Positions 41,498 through 51,123 of a stretch of DNA of 64,000 nt are shown here, one piece after another. A model generated the notes under the pieces. It searched no databases. It saw only the letters and a program-made list of their open reading frames with translations, and had not been told where the DNA came from. Positions within the stretch are counted from its first letter, which is position 1. Each line of letters opens with the position of its first letter. A program made the position numbers and the translations under genes. The DNA comes from Nostoc sp. FACHB-110 (lineage in GTDB: Bacteria; Cyanobacteriota; Cyanobacteriia; Cyanobacteriales; Nostocaceae), in the NCBI RefSeq assembly GCF_014697425.1, contig NZ_JACJRU010000031.1, positions 25,572 to 89,571 on the forward strand. Reading direction: 5' to 3'.

Positions 41498-41644
41498 TTG
41501 AAGTTGATGCTGCGATCGCCAAAAGGCATCTCCGAAAATAAAATAATAGTGAAATTACTGAAGCTGATGTGAACTAGCAGCAGATATATTCATAACAACC
41601 TCATATTCAATGTGGAAAAAAGGGCGCATCTACTATTTTTAACT

Positions 41645-43087
41645 ATGAATCAACCCGTAGCAACATCTTGGCAGGATGTTCGTGCAGCCTTCCAAAAAAT
41701 TTGGGGTTACGAGGAGTTTCGTCCACCACAGGGAGAAATAATCAGCAGTTTATTAGCACAGAAAGATGCACTGATTATTATGCCAACAGGTGGAGGCAAA
41801 TCAATTTGTTTTCAGCTACCAGCATTATTACAAACAGGATTAACATTAGTAGTTTCACCCTTGGTAGCACTGATGGAAAACCAAGTAGAAGAACTACGTC
41901 AACGCCATCTGAGTGCAGCACTTTTGCACAGTGAATTACCTTCGTCTCAACGTCGTGCAACGCTACAAGCATTAGAAAAACAAACACTGCGATTAATTTA
42001 TTTATCGCCAGAAACTTTATTAAGTCCACCTGTGTGGGAAAGATTATCTCAGCCGCAATTGCAAATTAACGCCTTAATTTTAGATGAGGCTCATTGTTTA
42101 GTGCAATGGGGAGAAACATTTCGCCCAGCTTACCGCAGATTAGGGGCAGTGCGGCCTGCTTTACTCAAATCAAAACCACCAGGAACAAAAATTAGTATTG
42201 CGGCTTTTACTGCTACCGCAGACCCATCAGCGCAAAAGATAATTCAAACAGTTTTACAATTACAAAAACCGGAAATTTTTCGCCTGAATCCTTACCGTGC
42301 TAATCTACATCCTAGTGTTCGCATTGCTTGGACACCACGAGGAAGACAACAACAATTACTCCAGTTTATTCAAAAGCGATCGCAACAAGCTGGCTTAATT
42401 TATGTTCGTACCCGCCGAGATAGCGAAGAATTAGCCGCATGGTTAACCCAGATAGGTTACGCTACCGCTAGTTATCACGCAGGTTTAGGTGCAACCGAAC
42501 GCCGTGCAGTCGAAGCCAGTTGGTTAGGAGGCAAGATCCCATTTGTGGTTTGTACCTGCGCCTTTGGTATGGGGATAAATAAACCAGATGTGCGCTGGGT
42601 AGTACATTTTCACGCACCACATTTACTATCGGAATATGTGCAAGAAATTGGCCGCGCCGGACGAGATGGTAAACCCGCCGAAGCATTGACATTAGTGAGT
42701 GAACCTACAGGGTGGTTAGATTCTGGGGATAAACAAAGACAACAGTTTTTTGCTGATAAAATGCGATCGCAACTGCAAACAGCACAAAAATTAGTTAAAA
42801 AACTACCAAAAAAAGGCGATATTAATACAGTAACGCGCCAATTTCCTGATGCATCTGTCGCCCTTGCATTACTCCACAGCAGCGGACAACTAAACTGGCT
42901 CGATCCTTTCAATTACAGTATTAATTCAAATGTGCAGAAACAGCCATCAACACAATTACAAGCTGTCAAACAAATGCAGCAATATTTAACAACCAAACAA
43001 TGCCGTTGGCAGTTTTTATTAAATTCCTTTGGTTTCACTCAAGAAGCTACTAACTGGCATTGTGGACATTGTGATAATTGTTGTTAA
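41645..43087 (+). CDS. RecQ-family ATP-dependent DNA helicase, short form
   Basis: 480 residues from the ATG at 41645; an in-frame GTG at 41612 is less likely. Motif I MPTGGGKSICFQLPALLQ, motif II LDEAHC, FTATADPS, and VI QEIGRAGRDG establish a SF2 RecQ helicase. The C-terminus WHCGHCDNCC supplies a zinc cluster, but the winged-helix and HRDC domains of long RecQ proteins are absent. DNA unwinding for repair or recombination is expected. The lack of an HRDC domain suggests a different substrate range from E. coli RecQ. Confidence 0.93.
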   Translation: MNQPVATSWQDVRAAFQKIWGYEEFRPPQGEIISSLLAQKDALIIMPTGGGKSICFQLPALLQTGLTLVVSPLVALMENQVEELRQRHLSAALLHSELPSSQRRATLQALEKQTLRLIYLSPETLLSPPVWERLSQPQLQINALILDEAHCLVQWGETFRPAYRRLGAVRPALLKSKPPGTKISIAAFTATADPSAQKIIQTVLQLQKPEIFRLNPYRANLHPSVRIAWTPRGRQQQLLQFIQKRSQQAGLIYVRTRRDSEELAAWLTQIGYATASYHAGLGATERRAVEASWLGGKIPFVVCTCAFGMGINKPDVRWVVHFHAPHLLSEYVQEIGRAGRDGKPAEALTLVSEPTGWLDSGDKQRQQFFADKMRSQLQTAQKLVKKLPKKGDINTVTRQFPDASVALALLHSSGQLNWLDPFNYSINSNVQKQPSTQLQAVKQMQQYLTTKQCRWQFLLNSFGFTQEATNWHCGHCDNCC

Positions 43088-43205
43088 TCTATAGGACTCA
43101 TATTTGATTTCTGAAAAACCAAATTGGCTAGAAGCTTGCCATACAAAGGTTCGTTTCTCAGTATACTTAGCAATATTCAAGTACGATTCCTATAGGTACT
43201 TACTT

Positions 43206-43353
43206 AATACATTGCTAATAAAATTGGGCAAACCACCGAAGTTTGCGTGGAGAGAAACCTTCTTGGCAACTTCTCTCTGCGGAACTTCGCGTTTGACTCC
43301 GCGTTCCTCTACGTTAAAAAAATTATTTTTGTACCTCACTTAACTGGGAGATG
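43206..43353 (+). repeat. Dispersed noncoding repeat, long copy
   Basis: Matches the copy at 11892-11999 at both ends but carries an extra internal block (about 43236-43280, with gagagaaacc...ttctctctgcgg that can self-pair). It follows recQ directly. No coding capacity is seen. Confidence 0.75.
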
Positions 43354-43374
43354 CTATGAGTGTTTTATCTTGAT

Positions 43375-43950
43375 TTATTCTGCATTGAGTATTTGCTCTG
43401 CTGTTAGCTGTAATTGTGGAAAAATATGAGAAACTATGACCGTATTTCCTAAAAATATACTTTCTTCGTAAAGACCATCAACTAATGTTAGTACAGTAAT
43501 CTTATTAGCTTGAGGGTCAACAATCCAATATTCAGCAATTCCCCTAGCTGCATACTCAGAACGCTTGTAGCGATAGTCTCGGTCTTCATTAGCTTTGCCA
43601 GGCGAAACAACTTCCACAACCAGTGCTGGCGGTGGCATATCTAAAGTAATTGTGGATCTTGTAGTACCTTGTAAAATTGTTGCCAGTTCATCTGTTAGCA
43701 CAACTAAATCAGGAACGCGCGTTGTGGCACGAAAACCACTGATAACAATTTCAGCTTTATTGCTTAATTGATTGACTGGAACAAATTTAAGGAAATTTAC
43801 TAATAAAAACAGAGCTATCTGAACATTTTTTGGGCTTTCAGGTGGCATTATAATTAATTCCCCTGCCACTAGTTCATATTGGTTATCAGTTCCATTTTCA
43901 TACTTTAAATATTCCTCAAGAGTCAGTTTTGTACCAGTGGTTGCACTCAT
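43375..43950 (-). CDS. Uma2 family (DUF820) endonuclease-like protein
   Basis: 191 residues from the ATG at 43950; the frame extends 29 codons upstream without family similarity. LTLEEYLKYEN, ELVAGELIIMPPESPKN, VPDLVVLTDELATI, PPALVVEVVSPGKANEDRDYRYKRSEYA and GIAEYWIVDPQ give the complete PD-(D/E)XK Uma2 core. It is more canonical than the copy at 40.8 kb. The role is unknown. It faces recQ tail-to-tail, with a dispersed repeat between them. Confidence 0.88.
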   Translation of the reverse strand: MSATTGTKLTLEEYLKYENGTDNQYELVAGELIIMPPESPKNVQIALFLLVNFLKFVPVNQLSNKAEIVISGFRATTRVPDLVVLTDELATILQGTTRSTITLDMPPPALVVEVVSPGKANEDRDYRYKRSEYAARGIAEYWIVDPQANKITVLTLVDGLYEESIFLGNTVIVSHIFPQLQLTAEQILNAE

Positions 43951-44073
43951 AATCTTACGAGATTTGCATATTGATATTTTAACCTTGGTAGCTGACACAA
44001 CTAGGATTGCAGAACCAATAATCCAAAATGTAGTCAATAGTCACTTTATTTTGACTATTGACTTTTGACTATT

Positions 44074-45066
44074 TTAAAACTGCTGTAAAAATCGCAAATC
44101 GCTAGCATACAAACGGCGGATATCATCAATTTGATGTAACACCATTGCAAACCGTTCTACACCAAAACCAGCAGCAAATCCCGTGTAAATTTCTGGGTCA
44201 TAGCCTACAGATTTCAGCACATTTGGATCGACCATACCGCAACCCATCACTTCTAGCCAGCGTCCGTTCCACTGCAAATCTACTTCAGCAGAGGGTTCGG
44301 TAAAGGGGAAGTAACTAGCGCGGAAGCGAATCGGCAAGTCACCAAACATGGCCTGCAAAAACATTTTGATTGTGCCTTTGAGGTCGGTAAAAGTTAATCC
44401 GTCATCAATGGCTAAAAGTTCTATTTGATGGAAAACTGCTGAGTGGGTTGCATCTACATTGTCGCGTCGATATACTCGCCCTGGAGCCACAACGCGAATA
44501 GGTGGTTCCTCTTTTTCCATGTACCGAATTTGCACTGAGGAAGTATGAGTCCGCAGTAAGTTACCGTCCGGCAGGTAAAAAGTATCCTGCATATCCCGGG
44601 CGGGGTGGTCTGGTGGAGTATTCAGGGCTTCAAAATTGTAATAGTCGGTTTCCATTTCTGACCCTTGCGCCACCGTGTAGCCCATCCCGACAAAAATATC
44701 CAATGCCCGGTCGATAATGCCGTTGAGGGGATGAATGCGACCTTGGGGGCGGAAAATTCCCGGCATAGTCACATCTAGAGTTTCTGCTTCTAGCTGCGCC
44801 TGAATTTTTGCGGCTTCCAAAGCAGCACGTTGCTGGTCTAGACTAGTTTGCAGGGATTCTTTGACTGTATTGGCGATCGCACCAATTTTTGGTCTTTCCT
44901 CTGCACTCATCTGCCCCATACTTCGCAACAGCGCACCTAGTTGCCCCTTTTTCCCCAGGTAACTAACTCTGAGTTCTTCTAGGCGTTCTAGGGTATCAGC
45001 AGCAGCGATCGCTTTTTCTCCTTCCTGCTGTAATGCTAAAAGTTGAGCTTCTAAATTGCTAGTCAT
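44074..45066 (-). CDS. pheS: Phenylalanyl-tRNA synthetase alpha subunit
   Basis: 330 residues. An N-terminal coiled-coil domain that binds tRNA (about 1-90) is followed by the class II catalytic core: HPLNGIIDRALDIFVGMGY, FEALNTPPDHPARDMQDTFY, LLRTHTSSVQIRYM, YRRDNVDATHSAVFHQIE and GFAAGFGVERFAMVLHQIDDIR. It charges tRNA-Phe together with PheT, which is not in the window. An SD and ATG at 45066 give the expected length. Confidence 0.97.
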   Translation of the reverse strand: MTSNLEAQLLALQQEGEKAIAAADTLERLEELRVSYLGKKGQLGALLRSMGQMSAEERPKIGAIANTVKESLQTSLDQQRAALEAAKIQAQLEAETLDVTMPGIFRPQGRIHPLNGIIDRALDIFVGMGYTVAQGSEMETDYYNFEALNTPPDHPARDMQDTFYLPDGNLLRTHTSSVQIRYMEKEEPPIRVVAPGRVYRRDNVDATHSAVFHQIELLAIDDGLTFTDLKGTIKMFLQAMFGDLPIRFRASYFPFTEPSAEVDLQWNGRWLEVMGCGMVDPNVLKSVGYDPEIYTGFAAGFGVERFAMVLHQIDDIRRLYASDLRFLQQF

Positions 45067-45451
45067 TAGTTAATAGTTATTAGTCAATAGTCATTGGTCA
45101 ATAGTCATTAGTCAACAAAGGGAGACAAATAACCCTATTTCTTTTTACCAGTTTAGAGGCGATCGAGCATGATGAGGATGATTTTCTTTTGTAGTTGTGA
45201 TATCAAACACTGACAATCAAGCTTTAAGTGTTGATTATTAACTGTTGACCCTCTAAATTTTAGATTTTAAATTTTGGATTTTAGATTACTCTGTCGTTGA
45301 TGCCCCATACCCTTTGGAGTAAAACAAATCAAAATATCAGCGCGCTCTCGAAGCGGCTGCGTTATCGTCAATCTAAAATGCCCAAGCTGCTTCCCCTTTT
45401 GGGCGCAGTCAATCTAAAATCTAAAATCCCAAATCTAAAATTGATTGGCCT
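45067..45451. repeat. Intergenic short tandem repeats
   Basis: Upstream of pheS, units such as tagtcaatagtcattggtca repeat in tandem (45070-45115). Nearer to surE, several aatctaaaat / attttagatt blocks in both orientations (45250-45290 and 45370-45440) could form a large hairpin. These are typical Nostocales intergenic repeats. No gene is supported. Confidence 0.7.
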
Positions 45452-46249
45452 ATGAGATTACTCATTAGCAATGATGACGGTATTTTTGCCTTAGGTGTGC
45501 GTACCCTAGCTAACTCCTTGGCAGAAGCCGGCCATGATGTAACTGTAGTGTGTCCTGATCGAGAGCGATCGGCAACCGGGCATGGGCTAACCTTGCACCA
45601 GCCAATTCGCGCGGAAATTGTTGAATCAATTTTTCATCCGGCTGTCAAAGCTTGGGCTTGTGACGGTACTCCTTCAGATTGCGTGAAACTGGCACTTTGG
45701 GCTTTACTAGAATCTCCGCCAGACTTGGTGCTTTCTGGGATTAATCAAGGTGCGAATTTGGGAACAGAAATCCTTTATTCAGGTACAGTGTCGGCCGCAA
45801 TGGAAGGAGTGATTGAAGGCATTCCCAGTATTGCTTTTAGCCTAGCTAGCCACACTTATAAAGATTTTGTGCCGGCGGCGAAGTTTGCCCGAATTTTGGT
45901 AGATAAACTAGCCGCCCAACCGCTACCAGATTTAATGTTACTTAATGTTAATGTGCCTCCTGTTCCGTGGGAAGAAATAACGGGAGTCAGGTTCACCCGT
46001 CAAGGAGTCAGGCGTTACATTGATGTGTTTGATAAGCGCACAGATCCGCGTGGCAAGACTTATTACTGGTTAACGGGAGAAGTTCTAGAAGATATAGAAC
46101 CGCCCGAAGAACTGAACTTACCGCACAATTTACCACTTGACGTACATATCATTCGTAAAAACTACATTAGTATTACGCCGTTGCAATACAATCTCACCTA
46201 TGCAACAGCACTGGAAAAATTATCTTATTGGGAAATTCCTTTAGGATAG
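45452..46249 (+). CDS. surE: 5'/3'-nucleotidase SurE
   Basis: 265 residues. RLLISNDDGIFALGV holds the metal-binding ND-D pair. PDRERSATGHGLTLHQPIR, CDGTPSDCVKLAL and LVLSGINQGANLGTEILYSGTVSAAMEG complete the SurE active site. It is a metal-dependent nucleoside monophosphatase acting in the cytoplasm and linked to stationary-phase survival in other bacteria. The gene is in the common forward orientation with the MBL hydrolase and ribF but with long spacers, so co-transcription is unlikely. Confidence 0.96.
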   Translation: MRLLISNDDGIFALGVRTLANSLAEAGHDVTVVCPDRERSATGHGLTLHQPIRAEIVESIFHPAVKAWACDGTPSDCVKLALWALLESPPDLVLSGINQGANLGTEILYSGTVSAAMEGVIEGIPSIAFSLASHTYKDFVPAAKFARILVDKLAAQPLPDLMLLNVNVPPVPWEEITGVRFTRQGVRRYIDVFDKRTDPRGKTYYWLTGEVLEDIEPPEELNLPHNLPLDVHIIRKNYISITPLQYNLTYATALEKLSYWEIPLG

Positions 46250-46612
46250 ATTATTTTATACTCACTTCTACCAAAGGCAACTACAGAATGAATTTGAGCC
46301 AACAGACCCAACAAGACTTAGCTTCTGCCTTCTACTTTGTACTTTTAGCTTCTGTGACGAATTAATGCATTACAGCAAAATTTAGGCTATAAAGTAGGAG
46401 CAATTTGATAATAGTGATACATATAATCTAGGAAAAAATAACATAACTGCTTTGCAGTATTTTTGCTGTGTTTACACAATTTACCTTAAACAGGGTATGC
46501 TGTTTTACCAAGAAACACATTCTCTACCAAATGTGGTAATACAGCATAGACTTTCTCAAACACAAAACATTTATTGTTCTAAATCGCCCGCTCAGTCCAG
46601 CAAGCAACACCC
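46250..46612. other. Intergenic region with long inverted repeat
   Basis: tatgctgttttacca (46496-46510) pairs with tggtaatacagcata (46534-46548) at 14 of 15 positions, leaving a 23-base loop, 65 bp before the MBL gene. It could be an operator, a leader hairpin or a tiny mobile repeat. The rest is AT-rich and unassigned. Confidence 0.55.
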
Positions 46613-47509
46613 ATGTCCAGGATAGAGAAACATTTTACAGTGCAATTTTGGGGCGTTCGCGGCAGCATCCCCAGTCCAGGGCCACACACTGTCCGCTATG
46701 GCGGGAATACCCCTTGCGTTGAGATGCAAGCGGGCGGTAAACGCTTGATTTTTGATGGTGGTACAGGGCTGCACGTTTTGGGGCAATCTTTATTGCGCCA
46801 AATGCCAATAGACGCACACTTATTTTTTACCCATTCTCACTGGGATCATATGCAGGGGTTTCCCTTCTTTGTGCCAGGGTTTGTCAAGGGAAACAACTTT
46901 CATATTTATGGCGCGATCGCACCTGACGGTTCCACCATAGAGCAGCGTCTGAATGACCAGATGTTGCACCCTAATTTCCCTGTGCCTTTGCAAATTATGC
47001 AAGCTAATTTGCGTTTTTACGATGTCAAACCAGGGCAACCTATCCATATCAATGACATTACCATAGAAACAGCATCTTTAAACCATCCAGGTGAAGCTGT
47101 GGGGTATCGAGTGAATTGGGGTGGAAGTGCCGCCGTTTACATTACCGATACCGAGCATTATCCCGACAAGCTAGATGAAAATGTCCTCTGGCTATCGCGG
47201 AATGCGGATATTCTCATTTACGATTGCACTTACACTGACGAAGAATATTATTCGCCCAAATCACCGAAAATTGGCTGGGGACATTCCACCTGGCAAGAAG
47301 CGGTGAAAATAGCCAAGGCCGCTAACGTTAAGACTTTAGTCATCTTCCACCACGATCCGGCTCACAATGACGATTTTCTCGATGCTGTAGGCGAAGAAGC
47401 GACGGCGAAGTTTCCCGGTGCGGTTATGGCACGGGAAGGTATGGTTCTTCAAATACCAGTATCAGCCCCCTTATCAGAATCTTTTTCTGTTAGTAAGTTT
47501 TCTGGGTGA
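46613..47509 (+). CDS. MBL-fold metallo-hydrolase
   Basis: 298 residues. FWGVRGSIPSPGPHTVRYGGNTPC is followed by the metal motif HLFFTHSHWDHMQGFPFF (HxHxDH). Further ligands are likely at LNHPGEAVGYRV, YITDTEHYPD and IFHHDPAHND. The protein resembles the RNase Z-like, phosphodiesterase-type branch of the metallo-beta-lactamase superfamily and is widely conserved in cyanobacteria. No partner gene indicates its substrate. It is cytoplasmic, with no signal peptide. Confidence 0.9.
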   Translation: MSRIEKHFTVQFWGVRGSIPSPGPHTVRYGGNTPCVEMQAGGKRLIFDGGTGLHVLGQSLLRQMPIDAHLFFTHSHWDHMQGFPFFVPGFVKGNNFHIYGAIAPDGSTIEQRLNDQMLHPNFPVPLQIMQANLRFYDVKPGQPIHINDITIETASLNHPGEAVGYRVNWGGSAAVYITDTEHYPDKLDENVLWLSRNADILIYDCTYTDEEYYSPKSPKIGWGHSTWQEAVKIAKAANVKTLVIFHHDPAHNDDFLDAVGEEATAKFPGAVMAREGMVLQIPVSAPLSESFSVSKFSG

Positions 47510-47758
47510 AGTTGTTTGCGAAGCGATCGTAGATTTTAGATTAGATTGGTGATCGAGAGCTATCAGCGTGAAAGTGTACCTTAAAAGTATGCCGCAACGA
47601 CTGGAGAACAGACAGACCAATAGACAATCAACGCCAGAAGATGGTTTAGCGGCTTTATATCTCCAGCCATCTTCCATACAGCTTGTCTGACTCTTAGCGG
47701 TGTACCATGAGGTTACTTGTGGCTAATGGCTAAATAAACCTCAAATTCCAGAATCTAC

Positions 47759-48832
47759 GTGCTAAATTTGTCTCAAAATGGATGTTCTGTGTGGATTGCT
47801 GCTTCAACCACATCGGTTCTAACGCCAACTACTGTTGCGCTGGGCAAATTTGATGGCGTACATCTTGGCCATCAAAAGGTGATTCAGCCAATTTTGCATT
47901 CAGCAATCAGCAAGGCTGAGGAAAGTCAGAGGTGGCAAAATGGCGAAATACCAGCAGATTTCTCCCCAAGCTTAGTAACGCCACAAACCCAATCACAAGA
48001 ACGGACATATTCGACAGTTGTCACTTTCCATCCGCACCCGCAGGAGTTTTTCACAGGTAAACCCCGGACTTGGTTAACTCCATTGGATGAAAAAGTTCAA
48101 CAATTGCGATCGCTAGGGGTCGAACAGTTAGTACTATTACCTTTCGACAAAGAACTATCAGCTTTATCCCCTGAAGAATTTGTCGATAAAATTCTGGTAC
48201 AAACATTAAAGTGTCAACGAATTAGCGTTGGGCAAGATTTTTGTTTTGGTAAACAACGCCAAGGTACTGCTAAAGATTTGCAATTATTTGCAGCTAAGTA
48301 CAATATTCCTGTTACCATCGTTCCATTACAAATTCACGCTGATCGTCCTACTTTGGAGGCTCCTATTAGCACTTCCCTAATTCGCCAATCTCTGGAAAGC
48401 GGCGATATTAAAAGCGCAAATCTCTGCTTAGGCAGACCTTACACTCTCACTGGTGTGGTGATTCAAGGTCAACAGCTAGGTAGAACCATTGGTTTTCCTA
48501 CTGCTAACCTCCAAATCCCTAGCGATAAATTTTTACCGCGCCAAGGTGTCTACGCTGTGCGAGTGAACATCCTCAGTGACACACCAGAGACAACCACGCC
48601 GCCGATTTTGGGAGTCATGAATATTGGTAATCGCCCCACCCTCAACGGTGCTGAATCTTCTGTAGAAGTCCATTTGTTTGATTGGTCTGGTGATTTGTAT
48701 GGTCAAACACTGGCTGTGCAGCTAATTGAGTTTTTGCGACCAGAGCAGAAATTTCCGTCTTTAGAAGCCTTAAAAACTCAAATTCAACAAGATTGCGTTA
48801 TTGCTCAAAAAGTTTTGCGTGAGTCATGCTAA
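47759..48832 (+). CDS. ribF: Bifunctional riboflavin kinase / FAD synthetase
   Basis: 357 residues from a GTG. The FAD synthetase half has VALGKFDGVHLGHQKVI and STVVTFHPHPQEFF, SVGQDFCFGKQRQG and ISTSLIRQSLESGD. The riboflavin kinase half has LGRPYTLTGVVIQGQQLGRTIGFPTANL, GVYAVRVN and MNIGNRPT. It phosphorylates riboflavin to FMN and adenylates FMN to FAD. About 35 residues between the HxGH region and the next strand (rich in Gln, Ser and Pro) are an extra loop not needed for the fold. Confidence 0.95.
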   Translation: MLNLSQNGCSVWIAASTTSVLTPTTVALGKFDGVHLGHQKVIQPILHSAISKAEESQRWQNGEIPADFSPSLVTPQTQSQERTYSTVVTFHPHPQEFFTGKPRTWLTPLDEKVQQLRSLGVEQLVLLPFDKELSALSPEEFVDKILVQTLKCQRISVGQDFCFGKQRQGTAKDLQLFAAKYNIPVTIVPLQIHADRPTLEAPISTSLIRQSLESGDIKSANLCLGRPYTLTGVVIQGQQLGRTIGFPTANLQIPSDKFLPRQGVYAVRVNILSDTPETTTPPILGVMNIGNRPTLNGAESSVEVHLFDWSGDLYGQTLAVQLIEFLRPEQKFPSLEALKTQIQQDCVIAQKVLRESC

Positions 48833-48925
48833 CTTCTCATGGTGGAATGGGAATACTGTAAGTCAGGGATGGGGAATAAGGCATAGGTTATTCTTCATTC
48901 CAATTCTTCACTTATTCTGTAGTGC

Positions 48926-49831
48926 ATGAGAGAACAAATTGAAGTTTTAACGCAAAATCTGGCTCGTACCATTGTCGGTAAAAATGAGGCAATTCGTTTA
49001 GTGTTAGTTGCCTTATTAAGTGGTGGTCATGCATTACTAGAAGATGTGCCAGGCGTGGGTAAGACGCTGCTAGCTAAATCTCTAGCGCGTTCTTTAGATG
49101 GTAAGTTTCAAAGACTGCAATGCACGCCTGATTTACTACCTACAGATATTACTGGGACTAACATTTGGAACCCAAAAAGCGGCGAATTTACGTTTCTCCC
49201 TGGGCCAGTGTTTGCCAATGTACTCCTAGCCGATGAAATTAACCGCGCTACACCCCGTACCCAGTCAGCTTTACTGGAAGTGATGGAAGAAAATCAAGTA
49301 ACAGTAGATGGTGTTTCGCGTCCTGTTCCTCAGCCGTTTTTTGTGATTGCTACTCAGAACCCAATTGAGTATCAAGGTACGTTTCCCTTGCCAGAAGCCC
49401 AAATGGATAGGTTTATGCTGTCTTTGAGTTTGGGTTATCCTTCGGCACAAGAAGAATTAGAAATGTTGCAAAATCTCCAGCAAAATAGAAATACGGAATT
49501 ACAGCCTTGCATTACTTTGGCAGAGTTACAGGAATTGCGGCGAATCTGTTCTCAGATAAGGGTAGAAACTTCTTTGCAGCAGTATATTCTAGAATTAGTC
49601 AGGGCAACACGACATGATGAGGAAATTACTTTAGGTGTAAGTCCTCGCGGTACTGTAGCATTACAAAAAGCGACGCAAGCCTTAGCTTTTATTTCTGGGC
49701 GTGATTATGCGATTCCTGATGATGTTAAGTTTTTAGTGCCTTATGTTCTGTGCCATCGTTTGATTCCTAGAGGCGGACGTAATGCCCGAAGTACAGTGGA
49801 TAGGTTGTTGCGGTCTGTGCCGATTCCTTAG
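48926..49831 (+). CDS. MoxR-family AAA+ ATPase
   Basis: 301 residues. Walker A is EDVPGVGKTLLAKSLAR, Walker B is VLLADEINRATPRTQSALLEVMEE, and sensor 1 is VIATQNPIEYQGTFPLPEAQMDRF. The sensor 2 region lies in VSPRGTVALQKATQALA. MoxR ATPases usually act as chaperones for von Willebrand A proteins encoded beside them. Here no VWA gene follows, although the window contains one in rsr, 14 kb upstream. A functional link to it would be speculation. Confidence 0.93.
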   Translation: MREQIEVLTQNLARTIVGKNEAIRLVLVALLSGGHALLEDVPGVGKTLLAKSLARSLDGKFQRLQCTPDLLPTDITGTNIWNPKSGEFTFLPGPVFANVLLADEINRATPRTQSALLEVMEENQVTVDGVSRPVPQPFFVIATQNPIEYQGTFPLPEAQMDRFMLSLSLGYPSAQEELEMLQNLQQNRNTELQPCITLAELQELRRICSQIRVETSLQQYILELVRATRHDEEITLGVSPRGTVALQKATQALAFISGRDYAIPDDVKFLVPYVLCHRLIPRGGRNARSTVDRLLRSVPIP

Positions 49832-50037
49832 AGATTTTTGATGATCGAACCGCAAAGGACACATAGACGCAATAGCAGTGAAGTACTGCGTTGGGAGGGT
49901 TTTCTTCCGCAGACGACTGCTGTTAGTGCAGCATACAGCCTGAATGTATGGCTTCACTTAGAGCGACGCAGATGCGTCACCCCGAGTTGTTTTGCCTGTG
50001 TAGCAGCGACTTCAGTCGCCTTTGTGCAAGATATGTG

Positions 50038-51084
50038 TTAGGAAAACTCTATAGTCTCAACAAAAGACAAAATATTATCCTTAATATATTCGGCTTCTTC
50101 ATCAATTTCACCAGGCACTTCACCATCTAAAAAGTTGCGTTGAGTGCTAACTATATATAAAAATTCCCCATTGATAAAAGCTATTAATCCGCGATAAGCA
50201 TTTAATCTTGTGGAAGTGCCGTTATTTTCTTGTTGGGAGATGGTTGAGCCTTTAGGCATATCAACTAAAGCGTAATATGCGCCTGCAAAAATATCTTCTA
50301 TATACTCGCTATATTTGACTTGAGCATTAGCTACATTTGCAAAAATAGCTTGAGGTACATACTTTTCGACTAAGATGTTTTGCAGATATTCTGCTTGTCC
50401 TTGGGCTTCTAGTTCTTCTAATTGTTCTGGAGGGATGGAATAATAATCAATGCGTAGTAAAGTACCAAAATCATCAGAAAAACCCACTACGCCTTCTTGA
50501 GTTTGAATTTTTCCTCCTTGTTCTGGATCAACAGGAATAGGAACTGAAAAGTTTCCTAAAGGTGATTCATATATATTATCGGTATATTCTTCGACTGTAA
50601 CTACATCATCATCATCAAAATATTCTTCTTCGGCTGCTTGAAAAGCAGAAATTATTTCTTTAACGATTTCATCAGCTTCTTCATCTTCAAGCTCTAAGGC
50701 TGATTTTAGCTGTTCTAAAAACGGTTGCTTATTTTTAGGAATAATTAATTCTTCTTCGTCTAAAAGTGCAACGACACCAGCCGCAAAACCATCTAATACT
50801 AATTCTTCTGTGAGGGATTCATTAGCAGTATTAAATAAAGGCCCAATGCCTTCATTTTCGGCGATATCAATAAGTTTATCAACTATGGCGATAATTTCAT
50901 CTTCTGAATATTCTTCAAAAACTTCAAATTCCCAAAGAATACCTGCTAAACCTTCGGGATCTATTTCTTCAGCAGCCGCATCGGCAATTGCTGTGACAAC
51001 TGCGATCGCCGCGACGGCTTCCTCTGGAGTTAAAGTTTCTGCTATCGTTTTTTGTGAGTTAAAAACTTTGTCATATTTAGTCAT
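50038..51084 (-). CDS. Acidic protein with TerB-like N-terminal region
   Basis: 348 residues from the ATG at 51084; an in-frame TTG lies 13 codons upstream. The N-terminal 130 residues are helical and very acidic (EAVAAIAVVTAIADAAAEEIDPEGL, EFEVFEEYSEDEIIAIVDKLIDIAEN), resembling TerB-like helical domains. A mid-region acidic patch (EEEYFDDDDVV) is followed by a beta-rich C-terminal domain (about 180-348) with aromatic residues, no signal peptide and no membrane helix. Function is not known. The acidic residues could bind metal ions. Confidence 0.7.
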   Translation of the reverse strand: MTKYDKVFNSQKTIAETLTPEEAVAAIAVVTAIADAAAEEIDPEGLAGILWEFEVFEEYSEDEIIAIVDKLIDIAENEGIGPLFNTANESLTEELVLDGFAAGVVALLDEEELIIPKNKQPFLEQLKSALELEDEEADEIVKEIISAFQAAEEEYFDDDDVVTVEEYTDNIYESPLGNFSVPIPVDPEQGGKIQTQEGVVGFSDDFGTLLRIDYYSIPPEQLEELEAQGQAEYLQNILVEKYVPQAIFANVANAQVKYSEYIEDIFAGAYYALVDMPKGSTISQQENNGTSTRLNAYRGLIAFINGEFLYIVSTQRNFLDGEVPGEIDEEAEYIKDNILSFVETIEFS

Positions 51085-51123
51085 AATGGCTACATCCGTT
51101 GCTTGATTGCTATTTTTGTTCAA

